From: Alphaproteobacteria bacterium
GTDB lineage: Bacteria > Pseudomonadota > Alphaproteobacteria > Rhodobacterales > Rhodobacteraceae
DNA: 58,203 nucleotides
Direction of reading: 5' to 3'
Assembly: GCA_030427405.1 (NCBI GenBank)
Contig: JAUHXK010000016.1
Span: 1 to 58,203 of the forward strand
The stretch's first letter is position 1. Each line of letters begins with the position of its first letter. The notes below the pieces were generated by a model. That model saw only the letters and a program-made list of their open reading frames with translations, ran no database searches and was not told the origin of the DNA. Shown here piece after piece: positions 8,632-17,936 of this stretch. The position numbers were made by a program, and so were the translations under genes.

Positions 8632-9090
8632 CTAGAGATTCAGCAGCAGGTCGCGCAATTCGGGCTCTTGAACCCGTTCGGCTGCGACTTGCGGCGAGAC
8701 CCAGGATCGCTCGCGCTCATGGGCTTCGGGGAACGTGTCCGAGGTTTTCGTTACCCGCACGCGGTAGACGCTTGTCAGAACCGGTTGCAGCGACCCGTTA
8801 TCCAGCTTTTTGTCATAGGAATAATACCCGATCGGGTCGTCGCTGGCATCGGCGTCCTGAACACCGGCTTCTTCCCACGCTTCCTGCAGGGCGGTTTCCG
8901 ACCCGCTCAACCCGTCGATTGGCCACCCTTTCGGAATGATCCAGCGCCCGGTATCCCGGCTGGTGATCAGCAAAACTTCGGTCTGCGCATCACGGGACCT
9001 TGTGCACAAGGCTGCGAACTGCACCCGGCGCGGGCGCAGGAAAAGCGGTCGGGCGACCTCTTCCCAGATATTTCGCAACCATTTTGTCAT
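8632..9090 (-). CDS. Nudix hydrolase
   Basis: The 152-residue protein has a Nudix box in WPIDGLSGSETALQEAWEEAGV. The Arg of the consensus REUXEE is Gln here (QEAWEE), while the metal-binding Glu residues remain. The preceding RWIIPKGWP is typical of the diadenosine/diphosphoinositol polyphosphate hydrolase (DIPP-like) branch in alphaproteobacteria. It should hydrolyse a nucleoside diphosphate linked to another moiety; the substrate is not predictable. It lies 88 nt upstream of the phosphate transporter on the same strand, and the two might be co-transcribed. The ATG at 9090 begins MTKWLRNIWEEV, a common N-terminus in this branch. Confidence 0.88.
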   Translation of the reverse strand: MTKWLRNIWEEVARPLFLRPRRVQFAALCTRSRDAQTEVLLITSRDTGRWIIPKGWPIDGLSGSETALQEAWEEAGVQDADASDDPIGYYSYDKKLDNGSLQPVLTSVYRVRVTKTSDTFPEAHERERSWVSPQVAAERVQEPELRDLLLNL

Positions 9091-9279
9091 TTCTGGCCTG
9101 CAGGTTTTTCCCGTTTTTTCAGGTTTTTATGTCCGCGTGACATAACAACCAAGTCGCAAATCTTCAATTGATGTACCCAAAAGAGATGAAATTAGAGCGA
9201 ATTTGCCCGCAAACTATCGAAGATTTTCAGTTTGCGGGGAAAATCGCGGCAAAACCCAACTGCGGTCGCGCGGCCCGGA

Positions 9280-11718
9280 TCAGGTCATCTTGCGTTTGGT
9301 CCGCAAGGTTGGATCGGCCTGTGTCGGGTCTTCGGGCCAGGGGTGTTTCGGGTATTGCGCCCGCATGTCCTTGCGCACATCCGCATAGGAGCCGGTCCAG
9401 AACCCCGGCAGGTCGCGGGTGATCTGTATCGGGCGGCGTGCAGGCGAAAGCAGAGTGATTTTCAATGGCTCGCCGCCAACCACCGGATGGCGCGTCACCC
9501 CGAACATCTCTTGCAGGCGCACCGCGATTTCGGGCACCGCGCCGCCATAATCAATGGGCACCTTGCGGCCCAACGGTGTTTCGAACGCACCAGGCGCGCG
9601 GCGGTCGACCTCTTGCGTCTGGGTCCAGTTCAGGCTGGCCCGCAAGGCAGGGAGCAAGTCGAACCTTTTCCAGTCGTCGGCGCTGCGAACGCCGGACAGC
9701 ATGGGCAACAGCCAGTCTTCGATTGTGTCCATCAGCCCCTGGGCCGAGAAATCCGGCAAGTCCGCCCCCGCGGCGCGGACCAGCTCCACCCGCGCGGCCA
9801 GCCGCGCCGCCGCGCCGTCCAGACGCAGGCCCAGATCACGTACCCCGTCCAGCATGGCCATGGCGACGGCATCATCGGGCACGTCCTTCCAGATGCGATC
9901 GGCCAGGGTGATCGCGCCAAACCGTTCCTGCCGCCGTGCAACCACGCGGCGTTCGCGTTTGGACCATTCGCAGGTCGCAACCCAAGCGATCTGGTCCTTG
10001 AACAGGTCCCGAATATCCGCCTCGGATATCTGTATCGCCATCCGGACGCGGGCCTCTCGGGGGTTCCCGTCGGTGTCCGTGACCACCAGATAGGGTGCCG
10101 CGGCCAGCGTGTCGTCGGCGCCCAGCACAACGCCTTTGCCGCCTGACAGTACAAACCTTGGCACGTCGCCCTTGCGGCGCTGCCCGATGCGATCGGGATA
10201 GGCCAGCGCCGCCTGGGCTGCCGTGCTAAGGCTCGCGGGTCGGGATTGTGTCCGCAACCGCTTGGCCTCGGCCCTTATCCGGTCCAGCGCGCCGGGATTG
10301 ACCTGCCAGACCCGGTTGCGCTGAAAGGCGCGCACATCGCGCAGCGCCTCCAGCCGCAGAGAGATATCCACCGGCGCGCCCCTCAGGGGGTCGCGTTCGG
10401 CCATCAAGGCCGCAAGCGTCGCCGCATCGGGTCCGGCCTGCACCAGCATATGCCCCAGACGCGGATGCAGGGGCAGGGCGGCAAGGGCGCGGCCATGATC
10501 GGTGATCCGCCCCTTGCCGTCCAATGCGCCCAGCATCGTCAGCAGGGTGCGCGCCTCGGCCATCGTGCCCTCGGGCGGCGGTGTCAAAAAGGCCAGGTCC
10601 TCCGGTTCGGCCCCCCACAGGGCCAGTTCCAGCGCCAGCCCGGTCAGGTCCGCCGCCTCGATCTCGGCTGGTGGATAGGCCGCCAACGCCCCGTTTTCGC
10701 CGCTGGACCAAAGGCAGTAGCACGCGCCCTCGGCCACGCGCCCCGCGCGCCCGGCGCGCTGGGTGGCCTCGGCCCGCGTCACCCGTTCGGTGACCAGCCT
10801 GGACATGCCGGACCCGGGGTCGAACCGCGCCCGCCTTGCCTGGCCCATATCGACGACGACGCGGATATCCGGGATCGTCAGCGAGGTTTCGGCAATCGAC
10901 GTCGCCAGCACCACTTTTCGGCCAGTATCCACCGGCGCAATCGCGTCTCGCTGGGCGGCAAAAGGCATGGCCCCGTAAAGCGGGCGCAGGACGCAATTGC
11001 CCGGCAGCCGCCCGCTCAGCGCCGCCTGTGCCCTGCGTATCTCGCCCTCGCCCGGAAGAAAGACCAGCATCCCCCCGGTGGTTTCCCGCTCGGCCCGCAC
11101 CACAAGATCGGCCAGGGCGTCCAGCCGCCGGGCCTGTGCAGGCAATGGTCGGTCCAGCCAGCGGGTTTCGACGGGGAAACTGCGGCCCTGCGATGTGACA
11201 AGCGGCGCGTCCATCAATCGCCCGACCGGTTCGGCGTCCAGGGTTGCGGACATCGCCAGCAGGATCAGGTCGTCCCGCAGCGCCCCGGCGACTTCGAGGC
11301 ACAGTGCCAGCCCGAGATCGGCATTCAGGGACCGTTCGTGGAATTCGTCAAAGATCACCGCCCCGATGCCGGGCAGGTCGGGTTCCGATTGCAGCATCCG
11401 GGTCAGGATGCCCTCGGTAACAACCTCGATCCGCGTGGCTTTCGACACTTTCGCCGCACCCCGCACACGGTAACCAACCGTGTGGCCCACCTTTTCACCC
11501 AGCGTTTCCGCCATGCGTTCGGCGGCGGCACGGGCCGCCAGCCGCCGCGGCTCCAGCATGACGATCCGGCCAGGGCACAAGCCGGCCTGCAGGATCTCAA
11601 GCGGCACGCGGGTTGTCTTGCCAGCGCCGGGCGGGGCCTGCAAAACGGCCCTGCCATGGGCGCGCAGGGCGTCCAGCAAACCGGGAATGGCGTCATCTAT
11701 GGGCAGGCGCAATGTCAT
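9280..11718 (-). CDS. hrpB: ATP-dependent helicase HrpB
   Basis: The protein has 812 residues with the DEAH/DExH helicase core at the N-terminus: Walker A APPGAGKTT at residues 28-36, DEFH at 124-127 and SAT motif III, followed by the helicase C domain with QRAGRAGR. The C-terminal third matches the HrpB-specific domain (AWVATCEWSKRERRVVARRQE, then a final region with TRHPVVGGEPLKI). The start is the ATG at 11718 (MTLRLPIDDAIPG); an open frame continues about 61 codons further upstream but shows no family similarity. HrpB is a DEAH-box helicase present in most proteobacteria, with an uncertain role in RNA metabolism. It is divergent from meaB, with about 120 nt between starts. Confidence 0.93.
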   Translation of the reverse strand: MTLRLPIDDAIPGLLDALRAHGRAVLQAPPGAGKTTRVPLEILQAGLCPGRIVMLEPRRLAARAAAERMAETLGEKVGHTVGYRVRGAAKVSKATRIEVVTEGILTRMLQSEPDLPGIGAVIFDEFHERSLNADLGLALCLEVAGALRDDLILLAMSATLDAEPVGRLMDAPLVTSQGRSFPVETRWLDRPLPAQARRLDALADLVVRAERETTGGMLVFLPGEGEIRRAQAALSGRLPGNCVLRPLYGAMPFAAQRDAIAPVDTGRKVVLATSIAETSLTIPDIRVVVDMGQARRARFDPGSGMSRLVTERVTRAEATQRAGRAGRVAEGACYCLWSSGENGALAAYPPAEIEAADLTGLALELALWGAEPEDLAFLTPPPEGTMAEARTLLTMLGALDGKGRITDHGRALAALPLHPRLGHMLVQAGPDAATLAALMAERDPLRGAPVDISLRLEALRDVRAFQRNRVWQVNPGALDRIRAEAKRLRTQSRPASLSTAAQAALAYPDRIGQRRKGDVPRFVLSGGKGVVLGADDTLAAAPYLVVTDTDGNPREARVRMAIQISEADIRDLFKDQIAWVATCEWSKRERRVVARRQERFGAITLADRIWKDVPDDAVAMAMLDGVRDLGLRLDGAAARLAARVELVRAAGADLPDFSAQGLMDTIEDWLLPMLSGVRSADDWKRFDLLPALRASLNWTQTQEVDRRAPGAFETPLGRKVPIDYGGAVPEIAVRLQEMFGVTRHPVVGGEPLKITLLSPARRPIQITRDLPGFWTGSYADVRKDMRAQYPKHPWPEDPTQADPTLRTKRKMT

Positions 11719-11837
11719 CGCGCCCTTATCCGCCAACTGCTGGCAGAGGTCCAGTTCCCCTGAAATTTGCGGCGCTGACCTCTGGACAAATCCCCCACAG
11801 GGGCGGCAAGTAGGTGTGCCGCAGGATTGAGGGTGCC

Positions 11838-12815
11838 ATGCAGACAGAAGGCCTTGGTGACAGGATATTGACCGGAGACAGGCGCGCATTGGCCCGCGCA
11901 ATCACGCTTGTCGAAAGCGGGCGCGCCGATCACAGGGCGCAGGCCACCCAATTGCTGTCTCAATTGGCCAAGTCGGGGCGGCAATCCCTGCGCATCGGCT
12001 TGTCCGGGACGCCGGGCGTGGGCAAGTCCACCTTTATCGAGAGTTTTGGCATGATGCTGACGGGCCAGGGTCTGCGTGTCGCCGTTCTGGCCGTCGATCC
12101 CAGTTCGGCGCGCTCGGGCGGTTCGATTCTGGGTGACAAAACCCGGATGGAGCGCCTGAGCCGGGACAAGAACGCTTTTATCCGGCCCTCTCCCAGTCAA
12201 AGCCACCTTGGCGGCGTTGCCCGCCGCACGCGCGAGGCAATAGCGCTGTGCGAGGCGGCCGGGTTTGACGTGGTGCTGATCGAAACCGTTGGCGTGGGGC
12301 AATCGGAAACGGTTGTTTCCGAGTTGTCCGATCTGTTCTTGCTGCTGTTGGCGCCCGCCGGAGGGGACGAGTTGCAGGGCGTCAAGCGCGGCATCATGGA
12401 AATGGCGGACATGATCCTGATCAACAAGGCAGATGGCGACCTCAGGGCGACGGCCACGCGGACCTGCGCCGATTATGCGGGGGCCTTGCGCCTGTTGCGC
12501 AAACGGCCGCAGGACCCGCCCGGCTATCCTCGGGCGATGACCGTTTCGGCCGTGGAAGAGCAGGGGCTGGAACAGGCCTGGGACGAGATGCAGGCACTGA
12601 CGACCTGGCGCCGTGACAATGGCCATTGGACCGCCAACCGTGCGTCACAGGCCCGGTACTGGTTCGATCAAGAGGTCCGCCATGCGCTTTTGGCGCGCCT
12701 GGAAACACCGGCGGCGCGCAACGAAATGGACAGGTTGAGCGCCGAGGTCGGCACCGGGGCCATCAGCCCATCCGAAGCCGCAGGCCGCATGCTGGCGGCA
12801 TTGTCCGAAAGGTAA
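11838..12815 (+). CDS. meaB: Methylmalonyl-CoA mutase-associated GTPase MeaB
   Basis: The 325-residue G protein has a P-loop GTPGVGKST at residues 57-65, the MeaB/ArgK motif VLAVDPSSARSGGSILGDKTRM, the switch region ETVGVGQSE, and NKADGD for guanine recognition. MeaB loads and protects the adenosylcobalamin cofactor of methylmalonyl-CoA mutase (or ethylmalonyl-CoA pathway mutases in this group). The mutase genes are not in this window. The ATG at 11838 has GAGGG 4-5 nt upstream. The C-terminal 40 residues form the dimerisation arm seen in the family. Confidence 0.94.
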   Translation: MQTEGLGDRILTGDRRALARAITLVESGRADHRAQATQLLSQLAKSGRQSLRIGLSGTPGVGKSTFIESFGMMLTGQGLRVAVLAVDPSSARSGGSILGDKTRMERLSRDKNAFIRPSPSQSHLGGVARRTREAIALCEAAGFDVVLIETVGVGQSETVVSELSDLFLLLLAPAGGDELQGVKRGIMEMADMILINKADGDLRATATRTCADYAGALRLLRKRPQDPPGYPRAMTVSAVEEQGLEQAWDEMQALTTWRRDNGHWTANRASQARYWFDQEVRHALLARLETPAARNEMDRLSAEVGTGAISPSEAAGRMLAALSER

Positions 12816-12981
12816 CAGGTCACGGCCTGAACGGTTCGCGCATCTGGCGGGACATTCCGTCTTGGTGTAAATTCACCGCAATGCGCGGGTGCGCGCCGCG
12901 GATCGCATGGGTTTGCCACGTGGCGGGACCGGTCTGCAAAATGCTCTGCCCGCTGGACCGAACCGACAGGAACCGTTTCTC

Positions 12982-14118
12982 ATGCCCGATATCACCGGGA
13001 CCAGCGGCGACGATGAGATCGAAGTCACCGATGACAACGGGACACTCAACGGTGTCCCGCAGGGAACGCCAATCAACCAGGTGAGCGCGTTGGCGGGTGA
13101 TGATGACATCGCCATCACCAACAGCACCATTTCGGGTTCTGTACGGGCCAATGCCGGCAATGACGAGGTTACCTTGCTCAACAGCACCGTGGGCGGGGTG
13201 CTTCATGCCGGATCCGGGTCCGATACGGTCACTGTCAGCGGATCATCCGTTGGACGCATCAGGCTTGGGGGTGGCAACGACACCCTGAATTTCAGCAGCA
13301 CGGATGTCACCGGCGACATTCGGGGCAATGGCGGAACCGACAGCCTGAACCTGCCGGTGGGCACGGTGGTCAATGATGATACCTTCGGGACATTTACGGT
13401 CGCCAGCGGGGTCGGATATTCCCTGTCCAGCGGTTCGTTCACCCTGCCATCCGGCAAGACGGTCACCTATCTGAGCTTCGAGAACGGCACAGGGTTTCCC
13501 TGTTTTACCCGCGACACGCTGATTCAGGCCGAACATGGTGCAACCTCTGTGCAGGCGCTTGCCGTGGGTGACAGGGTGCCGACGGTCGGAAACGGGGTGC
13601 AGCCCATCCGATGGATCGGTCGCCGGACATTCCAGGCGGCGGACCTGCATTCGAACCCCAAACGGTTTCCTGTCCGCATAATGGCCGGCGCGCTGGGCGC
13701 GGGCCTGCCCGCGCGGGACCTGCTGGTTTCGCGCCAGCACCGGATGCTGGTGTGCTCCAGGATCGCCCTGCGCATGTTTGGCCAGGCCGAGGTTCTTATT
13801 CCGGCGATCAAGCTGACTGCCTTGCCGGGCGTTTATGTCGATGAAGGCGTGGCGGCGGTCGAGTATTATCATCTGCTGTTCGACCGGCACGAGATCATCC
13901 ATGCCGAGAACACCCCGACCGAAAGCCTGTTTACCGGCCCCGAGGCACTTCGGTCGCTTGGTCCCGAGGCCCGCAGGGAAATCCTCGATATCTTCCCGGA
14001 ACTCGCGAATTCGCCGCAGGGGGCCGATCCGGCGCGCTATATCCCCAAAGGCCGACAGCAGGCCAGGCTGATTGCCAGACATTTACGCAATGACAAACCG
14101 CTGCTACAGGCGTTCTGA
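12982..14118 (+). CDS. Hint-domain protein with N-terminal RTX-like repeats
   Basis: The product has 378 residues. The first 140 or so residues contain Gly/Asp-rich, RTX-like units (GDDEIEV, GDDDIAI, GNDEVTL, GSDTVTV, GNDTLNF, GTDSLNL), suggesting a beta-roll that binds calcium and a secreted or surface location. A Hint (Hedgehog/intein) module begins at Cys174 in PCFTRDTLIQAEHG, with VQALAVGDRV and the later LLVSRQHRML. In this family (Hint_2) the Cys may promote self-cleavage. The ATG at 12982 follows CAGGAA at 9 nt. No type I secretion genes are adjacent. Such proteins are common and multicopy in Rhodobacterales, and their function is not established. Confidence 0.85.
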   Translation: MPDITGTSGDDEIEVTDDNGTLNGVPQGTPINQVSALAGDDDIAITNSTISGSVRANAGNDEVTLLNSTVGGVLHAGSGSDTVTVSGSSVGRIRLGGGNDTLNFSSTDVTGDIRGNGGTDSLNLPVGTVVNDDTFGTFTVASGVGYSLSSGSFTLPSGKTVTYLSFENGTGFPCFTRDTLIQAEHGATSVQALAVGDRVPTVGNGVQPIRWIGRRTFQAADLHSNPKRFPVRIMAGALGAGLPARDLLVSRQHRMLVCSRIALRMFGQAEVLIPAIKLTALPGVYVDEGVAAVEYYHLLFDRHEIIHAENTPTESLFTGPEALRSLGPEARREILDIFPELANSPQGADPARYIPKGRQQARLIARHLRNDKPLLQAF

Positions 14119-14317
14119 GCCCACCGCCGATGCGCCGAATGAAAAGCCACGGCAGGGCATGTTCAAAAGGCGGAAAGATTTCGCATCCCCTGTCTTGACC
14201 CTTCCGGCGATTCCCACTACACGCATCCAACCAGTTTTCGGGCGCGACTTCGGGTTGCGCCCCTTGTGATTTGGCCGAGGGTCTTGTGCCCGGCCTCCAG
14301 AAACAAAGGAAGAAACC

Positions 14318-14605
14318 ATGTCGCGCCGTTGCGAACTGACCGGAAAAGGCCCGATGACTGGCAACAATGTCAGCCACGCCAAAAACAGAACTCGTCGTCG
14401 TTTTCTGCCCAACCTGAACGACGTTACCCTGCAGTCGGAAACCCTGGGCCGTGGCGTCAAGCTGCGCATCTCGGCGGCTGCCCTGCGCTCGGTTGATCAC
14501 CGCGGTGGTCTGGACGCGTTCCTGGCCAAAGCCAAGGACGACGAACTGTCGGCCAACGCGCTGAAAGTGAAAAAAGAAATCGCCAAGGCACAAGCTTCGG
14601 CGTAA
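14318..14605 (+). CDS. rpmB: 50S ribosomal protein L28
   Basis: The 95-residue protein begins [21 protein letters not shown] and continues with RRRFLPNL, which is diagnostic of L28. The ATG at 14318 follows AAGGAAG at 5-6 nt. It is the alphaproteobacterial form, with a C-terminal extension relative to E. coli L28. The gene stands alone and is closed by a hairpin-plus-T terminator 26 nt after its stop, so it is probably monocistronic. Confidence 0.97.
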   Translation: MSRRCELTGKGPMTGNNVSHAKNRTRRRFLPNLNDVTLQSETLGRGVKLRISAAALRSVDHRGGLDAFLAKAKDDELSANALKVKKEIAKAQASA

Positions 14606-14630
14606 CGGATTTCAAATTCTGAATTCCCGA

Positions 14631-14664
14631 CCCCTGCATCCCTGGATGCGGGGGTTTTTCTTTT
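14631..14664 (+). terminator. Rho-independent terminator of rpmB
   Basis: A GC-rich stem (CCCCTGCATCC with GGATGCGGGG, one bulged T) is followed by TTTTTCTTTT. It lies 26 nt after the rpmB stop. Confidence 0.9.
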
Positions 14665-14817
14665 GCGCCCCGACACACCAGATGCGCCACGCTCTGCCTG
14701 ACGTCCGGGTATTGTTGTCCAATTGGCGATAAAATCTACGCTTGCGTGAAATTGTTCACATACATGGCGCGGAAAGCGCAATATGGATATGCATATTGTG
14801 GTGTGGAGGCTTTAAAA

Positions 14818-14969
14818 TGCCTGCGAAAGTAACAAGTTTTATTTCGGTAATCTCGGCAATTTTTGTCGAAGCGGTAGACCGGTGCACCCGGATTCAGCAT
14901 CGGGTCAATCGCCTGCATACTAGCCTGCGGTCACAACCTGGCAGCGGCGCGCGGTCCAACCGCATGTAA
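14818..14969 (+). CDS. Possible 50-residue small protein
   Basis: A frame of 50 residues starts at ATG 14818, preceded by GTGGAGGC at 6 nt, a good ribosome binding site. The N-terminus is hydrophobic (VTSFISVISAIFVEAV), followed by a basic tail rich in Arg and Ser that ends in SNRM. No family is recognised. Composition in the first half is AT-rich and in the second half GC-rich. The support is the start site only. The rest of 14665-15085 shows no other gene; it probably holds the promoter of the copper-protein pair. Confidence 0.3.
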
Positions 14970-15085
14970 GCATTCTCCCCAGTGGCCACCGGCAGCGATC
15001 CTCGCACGCTCCGGTGGCCAAACTGTCTCAGGCTGGCGTTTGCGCTTGATCCTCTGATCAGCGGCCCCCTATACCTCGGGACAGG

Positions 15086-15436
15086 ATGAGGACTGCCTTT
15101 CGAAATATCCTGCCTTACGTGCTTTCGCTGCTTGTGTGCCTGACCGGTCAGGGCGTTGCGGCATCGCGCGGCGTGGATGCGGCCGTTGGGCAGATGGTCC
15201 TGTGCACCGGCACCGGTCCCGTCATGGTTTATGTGGACGATACGGGGCAACCGACACATCCACCCCATTACTGCCCGGATCATGCGCTCAGCTTGCTGGG
15301 GGCTGTTCAGGTCGATGCGGTCGCAACGCCGGCACCGCCGCCCCGGTCATTGCCGGGGCCAGTGCGGCAAGGCACGAACCTGATCGCCGATCCTGTGCCG
15401 CATACCCCCGCGCGCAGCCCGCCTGTATTTGTCTGA
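15086..15436 (+). CDS. Small secreted protein with a CPxH motif (DUF2946-like), before PCu(A)C chaperone
   Basis: The 116-residue protein starts with a Sec signal peptide (MRTAFRNILPYVLSLLVCLTG, cleaved near the GVAA site). The mature part has two Cys: one in VLCTGTGP and one in HYCPDHALSLL. The tail is Pro-rich. DUF2946-type proteins, which carry CPxC/CPxH motifs, occur beside copper genes, and the next gene, 44 nt downstream on the same strand, encodes a periplasmic copper chaperone. I infer a role in copper handling in the periplasm, but the family match is approximate. The ATG at 15086 has only a weak GGGACAGG ahead of it. Confidence 0.6.
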   Translation: MRTAFRNILPYVLSLLVCLTGQGVAASRGVDAAVGQMVLCTGTGPVMVYVDDTGQPTHPPHYCPDHALSLLGAVQVDAVATPAPPPRSLPGPVRQGTNLIADPVPHTPARSPPVFV

Positions 15437-15480
15437 TTTTCCATAGTTTTATCAATCAGCTACAATACAGGAGAAGGCAA

Positions 15481-15957
15481 ATGACCTTCAAATCCACCAT
15501 TCTCACGACGTTTGCAGCCCTTTCTCTGGGCACCGCCGCCCTTGCCGACAGCGCAATCGTGGTCGAAGACGCCTATGCGCGGTCCTCGGGCAAATCCGCC
15601 AAGGCCGGCGCGGCCTTCATGGTCATCCAGAACCAGGGGGATGAGGCCGACCGCCTGATCGGGGCCAAGTCAGACGCCGCCGCTCGGGTCGAGCTGCACA
15701 CGCACCTGGTCGATGGCAACGGCGTCGCCAAGATGGTCGAGGTCGAGGAAGGCTTCGCCATTCCCGCGGGCGAGGCGCATATGCTGAAACGTGGCGGCGA
15801 TCACGTCATGTTCATGGGCCTGACCGAACCGTTTGAACAGGGCGAGACTGTTCCTGTCATCCTGGTGTTCGAAAATGCGGGCGAGGTGACGGTGGACATC
15901 CCCGTGGACCTTGAGCGCAAGGATGACCACGGCCATTCGGACAAACACTCGCACTAA
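15481..15957 (+). CDS. Periplasmic copper chaperone PCu(A)C
   Basis: The 158-residue protein has a signal peptide of about 22 residues (ending in ALA before DSA). The mature protein shows the DUF461 copper site: His in ELHTH at about residue 73-75, Met85 in KMVEV, and His108-x-Met110 in DHVMFM, spaced as in the H(x)nM(x)21HxM signature. A His-rich tail (DDHGHSDKHSH) could provide a second metal site. PCu(A)C delivers Cu(I) to the CuA/CuB centres of cytochrome oxidase. The ATG at 15481 follows GGAGAAGGC. The gene is closed by a strong terminator at 16009-16039. Confidence 0.93.
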   Translation: MTFKSTILTTFAALSLGTAALADSAIVVEDAYARSSGKSAKAGAAFMVIQNQGDEADRLIGAKSDAAARVELHTHLVDGNGVAKMVEVEEGFAIPAGEAHMLKRGGDHVMFMGLTEPFEQGETVPVILVFENAGEVTVDIPVDLERKDDHGHSDKHSH

Positions 15958-16008
15958 TATGACCTGCCGGTTTTTGGGCCGATCCAGGGGCCGGTTCGCC
16001 TTTCAAGT

Positions 16009-16039
16009 TCAGGCCGGGTTTTCCCGGCCTGACGTTTTT
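16009..16039 (+). terminator. Rho-independent terminator of the copper-protein operon
   Basis: A perfect 10-bp stem, TCAGGCCGGG with CCCGGCCTGA, encloses a TTTT loop and is followed by CGTTTTT. It lies 51 nt after the PCu(A)C stop. Confidence 0.92.
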
Positions 16040-16076
16040 GGGCCGGGCGCGACGATTGGCAAGGCCCGCATTTGGT

Positions 16077-16685
16077 CTAGCGGTTGATAATCCGCATCTC
16101 GACCCGATCACTTGCGCGTTTGAACCGCATCGCAAGAAAGACCATGACCGCCGCCAGGGCGAGCGCCGCAAAAGCAATGGCCCAGCCCAGCGCGACAAGC
16201 CCGCTTCCGGGCCAGAAGATCAGCACCAGACCAATAACAAGCGCCACGATGCCCGAATTTCGGACCATGGGCCGTTCCGGGTCCTGTGCGTGCATCTGTT
16301 GCAGGGCCATCAGGGACCCGACACCGATGATCATGATCCAGGCGCCCAGCAGGAAAAAGGCGATCCGGGCCGCGCCTTCGGGCCAGATCAGCAGGACCAG
16401 GCCGATCAGGATGGCGCCTGCGCCCGCGCCGCCGACCAGACCGCGCCGGCCAAATCCCAAAAGCGTCAGCGCGCCGTCGAAAACCAGCAACGCGCCCACA
16501 AGGCGCAGCAAAAGGGAAATGCTGCCGCTTGGCCAGAACAACGCGGCGATGCCCACAGCCGCCGCCAGCACACCGCGCAGAAGGAATGTCCACCACAAAC
16601 CGGCCAGGTTGGCGCTCAGGGTATCGCGGGCCTCAATATGGGGGTCATCGACGATTTCGCCGCTCTTGGGTGTCTGTTCCGTCAT
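16077..16685 (-). CDS. HdeD family acid-resistance membrane protein (DUF308)
   Basis: The 202-residue protein has a polar N-terminus of about 35 residues and then six hydrophobic helices, with the repeated DUF308 pattern (FLLRGVLAAAVGIAALFWP and LIGLVLLIWPEG, then GLVLIFWPG). Start ATG 16685 follows AAGG at 6 nt. HdeD-type proteins are inner-membrane proteins linked to acid resistance in enterobacteria; the role in this group is unknown. The gene lies 78 nt downstream of the sirtuin gene on the same strand. Confidence 0.85.
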   Translation of the reverse strand: MTEQTPKSGEIVDDPHIEARDTLSANLAGLWWTFLLRGVLAAAVGIAALFWPSGSISLLLRLVGALLVFDGALTLLGFGRRGLVGGAGAGAILIGLVLLIWPEGAARIAFFLLGAWIMIIGVGSLMALQQMHAQDPERPMVRNSGIVALVIGLVLIFWPGSGLVALGWAIAFAALALAAVMVFLAMRFKRASDRVEMRIINR

Positions 16686-16763
16686 GTCTGCCTTCCGACC
16701 GTCAACTGATGCGCCCCGTGCAAAGGGGGTCAACCGCCAGTCTCTGCGCCAAATCACGGGCGG

Positions 16764-17465
16764 TCAAGTTGTCCGCCGGGCCAGCAGCCCCTCAACCCAG
16801 CGCGGTACGGTTTCGGTGGCCATCCCGGGCAGGGTCTCATCAAAGCTGGAAACCCCTGCCGACGGTTCGAGGTTCATCTCGATCGTGCGGGCGCCCGCTG
16901 CGGCCGCTTCGTGGACAAAGGCGGCTGCGGGGTAAACCTGACCCGATGTCCCGATCGCCGCAAAGATCGTGGCACTTGCCAGGTGGTCGTAGATCTCGGG
17001 CATGTGATAGGGCATCTCGCCGAACCACACCACGTCGGGGCGCGCAGATGGGCTGCGACAGTCGGGGCAGGGCTCTGCGACCTGCATTTCCAACGGGGCC
17101 TCCCACCGGTATCCGCATGCCGCGCACAGTGCCTTGTCCAGGCGGCCATGCATGTGCAGCACGTCGCGCGCGCCACCGGCTTCGTGAAGGCTATCAACAT
17201 TCTGGGTGACAATCGTGACCTCTGCGGGCCGGTTCCGTTGCAGGCGCGCCAAGGCCTGATGGGCCGCATTTGGCCGGGCCGCCGCCGCCTGGGTCCGTCG
17301 GGCATTGTAAAACCCCTGAACCAGGGCCGGATCGCGGGCAAACGCCTCGGGTGTCGCGACATCCTCGATCCGGTATTGCGCCCATAAACCGCCTTGGTCG
17401 CGGAACGTTCCCAGGCCGCTTTCCGCAGAAATTCCGGCCCCGGTCAGGATGACGATCTTTTCCAT
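16764..17465 (-). CDS. cobB: NAD-dependent protein deacylase, sirtuin family
   Basis: The 233-residue protein contains the NAD-binding TGAGISAESGL (residues 8-18), TQNVDSLHE, the catalytic His in HMHG, and a zinc site with CAAC and CPDC. The substrate-binding FYNARR gives the Tyr-x-x-Arg pair seen in sirtuins that remove succinyl and malonyl groups (CobB/SIRT5 type), as well as acetyl. The ATG at 17465 begins MEKIVILTGAG. It is divergent from the phosphatase gene, with only 27 nt between the starts, so the two promoters must overlap the opposite genes. Confidence 0.94.
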   Translation of the reverse strand: MEKIVILTGAGISAESGLGTFRDQGGLWAQYRIEDVATPEAFARDPALVQGFYNARRTQAAAARPNAAHQALARLQRNRPAEVTIVTQNVDSLHEAGGARDVLHMHGRLDKALCAACGYRWEAPLEMQVAEPCPDCRSPSARPDVVWFGEMPYHMPEIYDHLASATIFAAIGTSGQVYPAAAFVHEAAAAGARTIEMNLEPSAGVSSFDETLPGMATETVPRWVEGLLARRTT

Positions 17466-17492
17466 TGGCTCCCCGCAGGATAAACATGGCTC

Positions 17493-17936
17493 ATGTCACA
17501 CCGTATCCTGTTTGTCTGCCTGGGCAATATCTGCCGATCTCCTGCCGCCCAAGGCGCCCTGAGGGCCCGTCTGCCATATCTTGTGACCGACAGCGCCGGG
17601 ACCTCGGGCTGGCACATAGGCGAGCCGCCCTATGGCCCCATGCTACAGGCCGCCAAGGACCGCGGGCTGGACCTGAGCGATCTGCGCGCGCGCCAGTTCG
17701 TCGCCGCCGATTTCGACAGGTTCGACCTTATTCTTGCAATGGACGGGGACAATGTCGCCGCCATCGAAGCCCTGCGCCCGCCTGGCAATGCCACGTCGGT
17801 TCGCCTGCTGACCGATTTCGCCCCGCAATCCGGCATGGATCATGTTCCTGACCCCTATTACACGCGGGACTTTCACGGAACGCTTGACCTGATCGACACG
17901 GCCACGGACGGGCTGAGTGCACATCTTGAGGCTTAG
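17493..17936 (+). CDS. Low-molecular-weight protein-tyrosine phosphatase
   Basis: The 147-residue protein has the P-loop VCLGNICRSP, with nucleophile Cys9 and Arg15, and the general acid in VPDPYYTRDF near residue 120. This is the eukaryote-like branch of LMW-PTPs (no Wzb/Wzc polysaccharide genes nearby). It removes phosphate from phosphotyrosine; its targets are unknown. It is divergent from cobB and overlaps the 3' end of the LysR gene by 4 nt. Confidence 0.94.
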   Translation: MSHRILFVCLGNICRSPAAQGALRARLPYLVTDSAGTSGWHIGEPPYGPMLQAAKDRGLDLSDLRARQFVAADFDRFDLILAMDGDNVAAIEALRPPGNATSVRLLTDFAPQSGMDHVPDPYYTRDFHGTLDLIDTATDGLSAHLEA

